Shown here: positions 49,681 through 57,431 of the stretch, piece by piece
Layout: every line of letters starts with the position of its first letter
Position numbering within the stretch: position 1 is the stretch's first letter
NCBI GenBank assembly: GCA_016874235.1
Contig: VGUJ01000010.1
Location: forward strand, 1-64,000
DNA from: Gammaproteobacteria bacterium
GTDB lineage: Bacteria > Pseudomonadota > Gammaproteobacteria > Steroidobacterales > Steroidobacteraceae
DNA: 64,000 nt
Direction: 5' to 3'
Notes under the pieces: model-generated
Seen by the model: the letters and a program-made list of their open reading frames with translations, nothing else
Told to the model about the DNA's origin: nothing
Databases searched by the model: none
Position numbers and translations under genes: made by a program

Positions 49681-51057
49681 TCAGGCAGCGCCGCGTTCGA
49701 GCGCCGCCAATAACTTTCCGTGCAATCCGCCAAATCCACCGTTGGACATGATCAGCGCGTGATCTCCCGGGCGCAAGCGCCGTGCAAGATCCCCGGCAAG
49801 GGTGTCGATCTCATCCGAGAGATGCCCACGGCTACCAAGCGCGCGGACGACCGCCGCCGCATCCCAGCCGAGATCAGGCGGTACGTGAAACCAGACCTCA
49901 TCCGCAAGCGCGAGCGACGCGGCGAGGGTGTCTTTGTGTACACCACGCTTCATGGTGGCCGAGCGCGGTTCGAGCACGGCGATGATGCGCTCGCCTCCCA
50001 CACGACGGCGCAATCCTTCGAGCGTGGTCGCGATCGCCGTCGGGTGATGTGCGAAATCGTCATAGACGTGGATGCCGCGTACCGAACCGCGTAACTCCAT
50101 GCGTCGCTTGATGCCGCGGAATTCAGCGAGGGCCGCACACGCGACCTCGGGGGGCACGCCAGCGTGCCGGGCTGCGGCGATCGCCGCCAAAGCGTTGTCG
50201 ACATTGTGACCGCCAATCTGCGACCAACGCACTCGACCGACTTCAGCGCCATCGAGTAACACGTCAAATTGTGAACCATCGACCGGCGTGCCGAGACGGG
50301 CGCTCCATCGCGCCTCTGGGGCGCTATCGCGTCCGAAGGATTCGCGCGGCGTCCAGCATCCCATCTCAAGCGCACGGGCAAGATGCGGATCCGTCGCGTG
50401 ATGAACGATCAGTCCCGAGGCCGGGACAGTTCGGACGAGGTGATGGAACTGCCGCTCGATCGCCTCGACGTCCGGATAAATATCGGCATGATCGAACTCG
50501 AGGTTGTTGAGGATGACGGTGCGTGGACGGTAGTGAATAAACTTTGCACGCTTATCAAAGAAAGCCGTGTCGTACTCGTCGGCTTCGATGACAAAGAAAG
50601 GACTCTCGCCGAGTCGCGCGCTGATACCGAGATCGTGAGGCACGCCACCAATCAAAAATCCGGGAGAAAGTCCGGCGCATTCGAGTATCCACGCGAGCAT
50701 GCTCGTCGTCGAAGTCTTGCCATGTGTGCCCGCGACGGCCAACACCCAGCGATCACGCAATACTTCGCGCGAGAGCCATTCCGGACCGGACTCAAACGGG
50801 ATGGATCGCTCGAGTAGCGCCTCGATTACCGGCGCTCCACGAGTCAAGACATTGCCGACCACCACCACATCGGGCGCGGGCTCGAGCTGGGCGGCATCGA
50901 AACCTTCGACCACTTCGATGCCAAGCGCGGCAAGCTGTGTGCTCATCGGCGGATAAACGTTGCGGTCTGAGCCGGTGACACGATGACCTGCGGCTTTCGC
51001 GATCGCTGCGATGCCGCCCATGAAGGTGCCGCAGATCCCAAGAATATGAACGTGCAT
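49681..51057 (-). CDS. mpl: Murein peptide ligase Mpl
   Basis: Recycles cell-wall peptides by ligating L-Ala-gamma-D-Glu-meso-DAP to UDP-MurNAc. The product is MurC-like but has the Mpl-specific start MHVHILGICGTFMGGIAAIAK, the ATP loop AGTHGKTSTTSMLAW and NNLEFDHADIYPD. The ATG at 51057 puts this motif at the N-terminus and gives 458 residues, normal for Mpl; the upstream open frame is unlike the family. It starts two bases after the membrane-protein gene. Confidence 0.95.
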   Translation of the reverse strand: MHVHILGICGTFMGGIAAIAKAAGHRVTGSDRNVYPPMSTQLAALGIEVVEGFDAAQLEPAPDVVVVGNVLTRGAPVIEALLERSIPFESGPEWLSREVLRDRWVLAVAGTHGKTSTTSMLAWILECAGLSPGFLIGGVPHDLGISARLGESPFFVIEADEYDTAFFDKRAKFIHYRPRTVILNNLEFDHADIYPDVEAIERQFHHLVRTVPASGLIVHHATDPHLARALEMGCWTPRESFGRDSAPEARWSARLGTPVDGSQFDVLLDGAEVGRVRWSQIGGHNVDNALAAIAAARHAGVPPEVACAALAEFRGIKRRMELRGSVRGIHVYDDFAHHPTAIATTLEGLRRRVGGERIIAVLEPRSATMKRGVHKDTLAASLALADEVWFHVPPDLGWDAAAVVRALGSRGHLSDEIDTLAGDLARRLRPGDHALIMSNGGFGGLHGKLLAALERGAA

Positions 51058-51059
51058 GC

Positions 51060-51587
51060 TCAGGTCTCGGGGCCACCGAGTCCGAGCGCGAGCGTCAACG
51101 TGAACACGAAGAACTCGCCGAGCAGAAACAGCACGATGCATTGGAACAAGGGCCGCTCGATGGCTGAGCGCAGGATACGACCATTGATATAGATGAGATA
51201 CAGACTGATCGCGAAAGCGAGCAAAGCAAGCGGTGAGAATGCGACGGGCTGGCCGCCAGGCTCGGGTCGCACGGTGGCAAGCACGGGAATGGCGATGGGC
51301 GCGAACGCGCAGGCGATGCCGAGCATTGCGGTCCCGGTCTGAACGAGCCGCTCAGGTTTGCCAAAGAGACGGAGCACGAGCGCGAGCCAGCCGAGCGACA
51401 CGAGGCCCGATAACAGCGCTTGAGGAAACAATGCGCCTTCACTCGGCAGCAACCAAGCACCGGGGCCTGTTTGTAGTACGACGAGCAGCACGAACGTCCC
51501 CACCAGCAACCGCGGCGAGCTCGGCAGATCTTCAGGTCCCGCACGCAGACTGAGGATGTCCAGGAAGGTTTTGAGCGTCGAATTCAT
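51060..51587 (-). CDS. Small polytopic membrane protein, unknown function
   Basis: A 175-residue protein with about five hydrophobic segments: LLVGTFVLLVVLQTG, LLSGLVSLGWLALVLRLF, AMLGIACAFAPIAIPVLA, LALLAFAISLYLIYINGRIL and CIVLFLLGEFFVFTLTLAL. I do not recognise the family. An ATG start, tight spacing to mpl (two bases) and the divergent position from rnd support a real gene. Co-location with mpl may hint at the envelope, but this is weak. Confidence 0.75.
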   Translation of the reverse strand: MNSTLKTFLDILSLRAGPEDLPSSPRLLVGTFVLLVVLQTGPGAWLLPSEGALFPQALLSGLVSLGWLALVLRLFGKPERLVQTGTAMLGIACAFAPIAIPVLATVRPEPGGQPVAFSPLALLAFAISLYLIYINGRILRSAIERPLFQCIVLFLLGEFFVFTLTLALGLGGPET

Positions 51588-51631
51588 GAGCGTCCGTTCC
51601 CCTTGGGTCCGAATTCTTGCATAGTCGGGTC

Positions 51632-52720
51632 ATGTCGTCGTCCACCGCACTCATCGAGAGCCCCGCGGCCCTCGAGGACCTCGCCGGTCGACTCGACGGC
51701 GAGGCGCTCGCGCTCGATACCGAATTCCTCCGCGAACGCACCTATCGAGCCGAGCTCTGCTTGCTGCAGCTTGCCTCATCCCGCGAGGCGGTCTGCGTGG
51801 ATCCGCTCGCACTGGCTGATCTTGGGCCTTTGCGTGCTGCGCTTTGCGCAGGGGGTCCCCTCAAAATCTTGCATGCCGGCCGTCAAGATCTTGAAGTGCT
51901 CGCGCCCGTCGTCGGCGCCATTGCACCACTATTCGACACACAGATCGCCGCCGCCCTCGCCGGCTTCCCAGCACAAGTCGGTTACGCCGAACTCGTCCGT
52001 CGACTGCTCGATCGTGAACTCGCCAAGGGTCAAACCCGCACTGACTGGTCGCGACGACCGCTGACCCCCGAGCAAATCGAGTACGCCCTCGACGACGTTC
52101 GTTACCTGCACGCCCTGCGCGACCGGCTGCTGGAGGAGCTCGCTCGACTCGGACGCGAGCATTGGCTCAAAGAAGATCTCGAGGGGCTGCACGATCCGAA
52201 GTTGCTCGTCATCGACCCAGACAAAGCCTGGCAACGATTCAAGGGCACGCAGGGTTGGGACGAAGGTCGGATGACCTTGCTGCGTCATCTTGCCGCGTGG
52301 CGCGAACGCCGCGCGATCTCAAAGAATCGACCGCGCGGATGGATTCTCGACGATTCGGTGTTGCGGGAGATCGTGCAGCGCGTCCCGAGAGACCGCGAGG
52401 CACTCGCACAGATTCCCGAAATACCTGAGGGTGTCGTCAAGCACTCGGGCGACGAAATCTTGGGGTTTGTCGAAGGTGCTCGCATCGATCATCCCCCGCC
52501 GCCACTCCCGCGACGCGAACGCCCCGATCCAGCGTTTCTCGCCAGAACGAAACGACTCTCTCATGCGGTACAGGCGGTCGCGCAGGAGTTGTCGATCGCA
52601 CCGGAAGTTTTGGCGACCCGAAAAGATCTCGAAGAAATCGCGCGCGGCGAAGATGCGGCGGGCACGCTCTGCGGTTGGCGAGCCGAACTGCTCGCCGATC
52701 GATTACGCGCCGCGCTGTAA
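51632..52720 (+). CDS. rnd: Ribonuclease D
   Basis: 3'-5' exoribonuclease involved in tRNA 3' maturation. From the ATG at 51632 the product has 362 residues: a DEDD exonuclease domain with DTEF (Asp29, Glu31), LHAGRQDLEVL, and YALDDVRYLHAL (Tyr and Asp of the DEDDy type), followed by an HRDC domain (about 210-285). A TTG at 51617 is a less likely start. A CATAGT eight bases before the ATG could be a -10 box, implying a very short leader. The end overlaps convergent adk by 18 bp. Confidence 0.94.
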   Translation: MSSSTALIESPAALEDLAGRLDGEALALDTEFLRERTYRAELCLLQLASSREAVCVDPLALADLGPLRAALCAGGPLKILHAGRQDLEVLAPVVGAIAPLFDTQIAAALAGFPAQVGYAELVRRLLDRELAKGQTRTDWSRRPLTPEQIEYALDDVRYLHALRDRLLEELARLGREHWLKEDLEGLHDPKLLVIDPDKAWQRFKGTQGWDEGRMTLLRHLAAWRERRAISKNRPRGWILDDSVLREIVQRVPRDREALAQIPEIPEGVVKHSGDEILGFVEGARIDHPPPPLPRRERPDPAFLARTKRLSHAVQAVAQELSIAPEVLATRKDLEEIARGEDAAGTLCGWRAELLADRLRAAL

Positions 52721-53359
52721 CGCCGCTTCGACTCGCGCCGTCACGTCCGCGAGCGGCGCATCGGCTGCAACCGTCTTCAGTAATCCCCGGTTTTTATAAA
52801 ATCCGACGAGTGGCGCCGTCTGCGCCTCGTACACCTCGAGACGCTTGGCTACCGTCTCCTCGGCGTCATCAGGTCGCTGCATCAACCTCGGCGTGGTGCA
52901 CTGCCCGTTACACGGCGGCGGTACCGGCACCGGGGCCGTATGAACATTGAACACCCGGCCGCAGTCCTGGCAACTGCGACGACCCGAGATGCGTTTGACG
53001 AGCAGCGCCGGATCAACGTCGAACAGAATCACTGCATCGAGCGGCTTGCCGATTTCCGCGAGCAGGGTCGAAAGCCCTTCGGCCTGCGGGATGGTGCGAG
53101 GAAATCCATCGAGGATGAACCCGCGCGCGGCATCCGGCTCGGCGAGACGCTCGCGAACCATGCCGAGGATCGTGGTGTCATCGACGAGCTGCCCCGCATC
53201 CATGACCGACTTCGCACGACGGCCGAGCTCGGTACCCTGACGGACATGCGCGCGCAACAGGTCGCCTGTCGACACCTGAGGGATCCCGTGGCGTTCGATG
53301 AGGCGCTGGGCCTGGGTGCCCTTACCGGACCCGGGGGCCCCAAGAAAAACGATTCGCAT
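52703..53359 (-). CDS. adk: Adenylate kinase with four-cysteine LID domain
   Basis: Interconverts ATP + AMP and two ADP. From the ATG at 53359 it has 218 residues with P-loop GAPGSGKGT (7-15), the AMP-binding STGDLLRAHV and FILDGFPRTIPQAE, and the long LID. The LID contains Cys130, Cys133, Cys150 and Cys154 (spacing CX2C-X16-CX3C), which resembles a metal-binding LID rather than the cysteine-free enterobacterial type. An open frame continues to 53467 without family similarity. Confidence 0.96.
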   Translation of the reverse strand: MRIVFLGAPGSGKGTQAQRLIERHGIPQVSTGDLLRAHVRQGTELGRRAKSVMDAGQLVDDTTILGMVRERLAEPDAARGFILDGFPRTIPQAEGLSTLLAEIGKPLDAVILFDVDPALLVKRISGRRSCQDCGRVFNVHTAPVPVPPPCNGQCTTPRLMQRPDDAEETVAKRLEVYEAQTAPLVGFYKNRGLLKTVAADAPLADVTARVEAALQRGA

Positions 53360-53448
53360 TGAATCAATGGTTCTTATTGAAGACGCAGAGGCCGGCACAG
53401 TAACCGGGCGATTCCGACAGGTCAAACCCTGCGTTATGCTCGCCGCCC

Positions 53449-54717
53449 ATGAAAAAGACCATGCCACGCAATGCGTTTTATGCCCAGTCCGGCGGCGTCA
53501 CCGCCGTCATCAATGCCTCGGCCGCCGGCGTCATCGAAACCGCCGCTCGCTACCCGAAGGCCATCGGCAAGGTGTATGCCGGTCGTCATGGCATTGTCGG
53601 TGCCCTCGAAGAAGATCTCATCGATTGCTCGAAAGAGAGCAAGGCGACGATCGCAGGGTTGCGTCATACGCCATCGGGCGCTTTCGGCTCAGCTCGATTC
53701 AAGCTCAAGGGACTCGACCAAAACCGTCGCGAGTACGAGCGTCTGATCGAGATCTTCAAAGCCCACAACATCGGATACTTCTTCTACAACGGCGGCAACG
53801 ACTCCATGGATACGGCGCACAAGGTGGCGCAGATGGGCGAGCAGCTCGGTTACCCGATCACTTGCATCGGCGTCCCGAAGACTGTCGACAACGACTTGCC
53901 CTTCACCGATGCCTGTCCAGGCTTCGGCTCGGTCGCCAAGTATGTCGCCGTCTCGACGCTCGAGGCGTCGCTCGATGTGGCCTCGATGGCACGTACGTCG
54001 ACCAAAGTATTCGTGATGGAGGTCATGGGTCGGCACGCCGGCTGGATCGCTGCAGCGGGCGGTCTCGCGGGCAAAGGTCGAGACGCGGCACCCCATATCA
54101 TCCTGTTTCCGGAAATCGCCTTCGATCAAAAGGCTTTTCTGAAGCGCGTGAAAGAAACCGTCGATCGCGTCGGGTATTGCGTGATCGTGGTCTCTGAGGG
54201 CACCGCGTATGCCGACGGTCGCTTCTTGGCCGATGCCGGCACCAAAGACGCGTTTGGTCACACCCAGCTCGGTGGCGTCGGTCCAGTCGTCGCCAACATG
54301 GTGCGCGAAGCGCATGGCTACAAATATCATTGGGCCGTCGCCGATTACCTGCAGCGTGCCGCGCGACACATCGCCTCGAAGGTCGACGTCGAGCAGGCCT
54401 ACGCCATGGGCCAGGCCGCCGTCGAGCTCGCCGTCAAAGGTCACAACGCGGTCATGCCCATCGTCGTACGCAAGTCATCGCAGCCTTACCGCTGGACGGT
54501 GAGTCACGTGCCGCTCGCCAAGGTCGCCAACGTCGAGAAGAAGGTCCCGCGCGACTTCATCACGACCGATGGCTTCGGCATCACCGAGAAATGCCGTCGC
54601 TATCTGCTGCCTCTCATCGGCGGTGGTGATCCGCCGCCGTACAAAGACGGTCTGCCGGTGTACGTCAAACTCAAGGGCGTCGCCGTCAAGAAGAAGCTAC
54701 CGCGGTTCAAGGTGTAG
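53449..54717 (+). CDS. pfp: Pyrophosphate-dependent 6-phosphofructokinase
   Basis: Reversible phosphorylation of fructose-6-phosphate with PPi instead of ATP. The 422-residue product has the PPi-type active-site signatures GGNDS (115-119; Asp where ATP enzymes have Gly) and PKTVDND (143-149; Lys marks PPi use), plus EVMGRHAGWIAAAG. It is divergent from adk and lies 104 bp upstream of hppA, a PPi-consuming proton pump, suggesting PPi is used as an energy currency. Confidence 0.94.
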   Translation: MKKTMPRNAFYAQSGGVTAVINASAAGVIETAARYPKAIGKVYAGRHGIVGALEEDLIDCSKESKATIAGLRHTPSGAFGSARFKLKGLDQNRREYERLIEIFKAHNIGYFFYNGGNDSMDTAHKVAQMGEQLGYPITCIGVPKTVDNDLPFTDACPGFGSVAKYVAVSTLEASLDVASMARTSTKVFVMEVMGRHAGWIAAAGGLAGKGRDAAPHIILFPEIAFDQKAFLKRVKETVDRVGYCVIVVSEGTAYADGRFLADAGTKDAFGHTQLGGVGPVVANMVREAHGYKYHWAVADYLQRAARHIASKVDVEQAYAMGQAAVELAVKGHNAVMPIVVRKSSQPYRWTVSHVPLAKVANVEKKVPRDFITTDGFGITEKCRRYLLPLIGGGDPPPYKDGLPVYVKLKGVAVKKKLPRFKV

Positions 54718-54760
54718 GACTCGGGCCCAGACCGCCGTTCGGCGGCGTCCGGCGGCCCTA

Positions 54761-54769
54761 TGTTATATT
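54761..54769 (+). promoter_or_regulatory. Possible extended -10 promoter of hppA
   Basis: TGTTATATT (TG-n-TATATT) lies 53 bp before the hppA ATG, preceded by a GC-rich hairpin region without a good -35. An extended -10 promoter would suit the lack of a -35 box. Confidence 0.4.
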
Positions 54770-54821
54770 TCGCCGCCGTTTACATACGTATTCCTAGATT
54801 TTTTCAGGGGGACTCAAGAAC

Positions 54822-56855
54822 ATGGATGCCAATCTCTGGCTCTGGATCGCCATCGGCGCCGGGGCTCTCGCCGTGGTGTACGGCGCGATCGCCGCAGCTC
54901 AAATTAACGCTCTGCCTGCGGGTAATGCCCGAATGCAGGAAATCGCCGCCGCCATTCAGGCCGGTGCGCAGGCATACCTCAATCGTCAGTACTCCACGAT
55001 CGGCGTCGTCGGCGTGGTGCTGTGTATCGTGCTTGGTCTCGCCCTCGATTGGGCGACGGCGGGCGGCTTCGCGGTCGGTGCGATCCTCTCGGGCGTCGCC
55101 GGCTACATCGGTATGAACGTCTCGGTGCGCGCTAACGTGCGTACCGCAGAGGCTGCCAATCAGGGTCTCAACGCAGCGCTCGGCGTGGCGTTCAAGGGCG
55201 GTGCGATCACCGGCATGCTCGTCGTCGGCTTAGGCCTGCTCGGCGTGGCCGGCTACTACCTCGCCATGCGCGGTGTCGTCGGTGACGATCTCGCGCTGCG
55301 CTCGCTGATCGGCCTCGCCTTTGGCGGCTCGTTGATCTCGATCTTCGCGCGTCTCGGCGGCGGCATCTTCACCAAGGGTGCAGACGTCGGCGCCGATCTC
55401 GTCGGTAAGGTCGAAGCCGGTATTCCGGAAGACGATCCGCGCAACCCCGCTGTCATCGCCGACAACGTCGGTGACAACGTCGGTGACTGCGCCGGCATGG
55501 CCGCCGATCTTTTCGAGACCTACGCGGTGACGCTCGTCGCCACGATGCTGCTCGGGGGTTTGATGCTCGCAAGCGCCGACGGCGCTGCGATCATGTATCC
55601 GCTCGCGCTCGGCTCCGCCTCGATCGTCGCCTCGATCGTCGGCACCTTCTTCGTGAAGGCGAGCGAAGGCGGCAAGATCATGAACGCGCTCTACAAGGGC
55701 GTCATCGTCTCGGGAGTGATCTCGGCCGTGATGTTCTGGTTCATCACCGACATGATCATGCCCGACAACTTCATCGGCATGTTCGGTTGCACGCTCATTG
55801 GTCTTGCGCTCACCGCGGCGATGATCGTCATCACTGAGTACTACACCGCAACGGAGTACAGCCCGGTTCGCAAGGTCGCCGAAGCGTCTCAGACGGGACA
55901 CGCGACCAACATGATCGCGGGTCTCGGCGTGTCGATGAAGTCGACTGCCCTGCCCGTCATCGCGGTCTGCGCCGCCATTTGGGGTGCCTACACGCTCGAG
56001 GGTCTTTATGGCATCGCGATCGCTGCGACCGCCATGCTCTCGCTCACGGGCATGATCGTCGCGCTCGATGCTTATGGTCCGATCACGGACAACGCAGGTG
56101 GCATCGCCGAGATGTCGGGCCTCGACAAGAAGGTCCGCAACATCACCGATCCGCTCGACGCCGTGGGCAACACGACGAAGGCCGTCACCAAGGGTTACGC
56201 GATCGGCTCGGCTGGTCTCGCCGCCCTCGTGCTCTTCGCCGACTACACCCACAAGCTCGAAGAGGCTGGCAAGCTCGTCGACTTCTCGCTCTCCGACCCG
56301 GCCGTGATCATCGGTCTCTTCATTGGCGGTCTCGTGCCCTATCTTTTCGCTGCGATGGCGATGGAAGCGGTCGGTCGCGCCGCGGGCTCAGTCGTCACGG
56401 AAGTCCGACGTCAGTTCCGCGAGATCAAGGGCATCATGGAAGGCACGGCGAAGCCCGACTACTCCAAGGCCGTCGACCTTCTGACAAAGGCGGCGATCAA
56501 AGAAATGGTCGTGCCGTCGTTGCTGCCGATCCTCGTACCGGTCGTGGTGGCCTTCGGCATCAACGCGTTGATGGGTCCGGGCGAAGGCATCAAGGCCTTG
56601 GGTGGTCTGCTCATCGGTACCATCGTCACCGGTCTCTTCGTGGCGATCTCCATGTGCACCGGCGGTGGCGCTTGGGACAATGCCAAGAAGTACATCGAAG
56701 AAGGTAACTTCGGTGGCAAAGGTTCCGAAGCCCACAAGGCTGCGGTCACCGGTGACACCGTCGGCGATCCGTACAAGGACACCGCGGGTCCGGCGATCAA
56801 CCCGTTGATCAAAATCATCAACATTGTCGCGCTGCTGTTGGTGCCGCTGCTCTAA
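54822..56855 (+). CDS. hppA: K+-independent H+-translocating pyrophosphatase
   Basis: Membrane pump coupling PPi hydrolysis to proton export. The 677-residue product has about 16 membrane helices and the family motifs [41 protein letters not shown] and the C-terminal [20 protein letters not shown]. The site that distinguishes the two classes reads GNTTKA: Lys here marks the K+-independent H+ type (K+-dependent enzymes have Ala). A GGGGG ribosome-binding site precedes the ATG. Confidence 0.97.
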   Translation: MDANLWLWIAIGAGALAVVYGAIAAAQINALPAGNARMQEIAAAIQAGAQAYLNRQYSTIGVVGVVLCIVLGLALDWATAGGFAVGAILSGVAGYIGMNVSVRANVRTAEAANQGLNAALGVAFKGGAITGMLVVGLGLLGVAGYYLAMRGVVGDDLALRSLIGLAFGGSLISIFARLGGGIFTKGADVGADLVGKVEAGIPEDDPRNPAVIADNVGDNVGDCAGMAADLFETYAVTLVATMLLGGLMLASADGAAIMYPLALGSASIVASIVGTFFVKASEGGKIMNALYKGVIVSGVISAVMFWFITDMIMPDNFIGMFGCTLIGLALTAAMIVITEYYTATEYSPVRKVAEASQTGHATNMIAGLGVSMKSTALPVIAVCAAIWGAYTLEGLYGIAIAATAMLSLTGMIVALDAYGPITDNAGGIAEMSGLDKKVRNITDPLDAVGNTTKAVTKGYAIGSAGLAALVLFADYTHKLEEAGKLVDFSLSDPAVIIGLFIGGLVPYLFAAMAMEAVGRAAGSVVTEVRRQFREIKGIMEGTAKPDYSKAVDLLTKAAIKEMVVPSLLPILVPVVVAFGINALMGPGEGIKALGGLLIGTIVTGLFVAISMCTGGGAWDNAKKYIEEGNFGGKGSEAHKAAVTGDTVGDPYKDTAGPAINPLIKIINIVALLLVPLL

Positions 56856-56861
56856 GTGCGC

Positions 56862-56914
56862 ATCGACAGGGTGTCGATTCCCTGAAAGCCCCGCCGAAAG
56901 GCGGGGCTTTTTCT
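56862..56914 (+). terminator. Rho-independent terminator after hppA
   Basis: A perfect 11-bp stem AAAGCCCCGCC/GGCGGGGCTTT (56885-56895, 56900-56910) with a GAAA loop is followed by further T residues (TTTCTTT). A smaller perfect 7-bp hairpin ATCGACA/TGTCGAT precedes it at 56862-56878. This is the clearest intrinsic terminator in the window. Confidence 0.93.
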
Positions 56915-56980
56915 TTGTCCGGATACGCGCGGGCGGCACGGGAACCGGCACGCGGTCCCGAGGGTGATCGTGGCGGTCGA

Positions 56981-57361
56981 TCAGTAGATTTTTCCAGGTT
57001 CGCCGATGCGCACCCGATGGGCGCCGGGCGGCTCTCGCGATTCGTCAATGTCTCGCTCCGGCACCCTGACGTTCGGGTCCGGCACGAGCAGTCGCCAGCT
57101 CTCACCCGGATTACGCAGACCCCAGAAGAGTCCTCCCAAGCCCGGAGGCACCGCCTTGCGCTCCGGGAGCTCTCCAGGCTGACGACGACCTCGGACGATG
57201 ATCTCGTCAATGTCCGAGGGCAACGGCAAGAACCAGTCTTTGGGCGCCATGAAGGTGTTTAATCGACCGACTGAGAAGTCAAGGGGCTTGCGGACGGGCG
57301 GCGGATCGGTAGCGGCCGGCTCAGACATAGCCGGCGACATACCCAAAAAAAGGACGAACAT
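56981..57361 (-). CDS. Small exported protein, unknown function
   Basis: A 126-residue product starting MFVLFLGMSPAMSEPAA, i.e. a short signal-like N-terminus, then a Pro-rich segment and a body with FSVGRLNTFMAPKDWFLPLP, DIDEIIVRGRRQPGELPERKAVPPGL and NPGESWRLLVPDP. AAGGAC lies six bases before the ATG at 57361. I do not recognise the family. It is divergent from the M16 peptidase with 70 bp between starts, and its 3' end faces the hppA terminator. Confidence 0.65.
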   Translation of the reverse strand: MFVLFLGMSPAMSEPAATDPPPVRKPLDFSVGRLNTFMAPKDWFLPLPSDIDEIIVRGRRQPGELPERKAVPPGLGGLFWGLRNPGESWRLLVPDPNVRVPERDIDESREPPGAHRVRIGEPGKIY

Positions 57362-57431
57362 ACAAGTCCTTGCAAAGACCGTGCGGACGGCTAGATTGGT
57401 GGCTCCTGCCCTCTCGCCTGGAGTGTCTTCC

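Noticed and set aside
54729-54757. GC-rich hairpin after pfp as a terminator
   Set aside because: The stem is only about five pairs and no T-run follows, so I did not annotate it as a terminator.
55230-56252. 340-codon minus-strand frame inside hppA
   Set aside because: His/Asp/Arg-rich shadow of a strongly conserved membrane protein gene.
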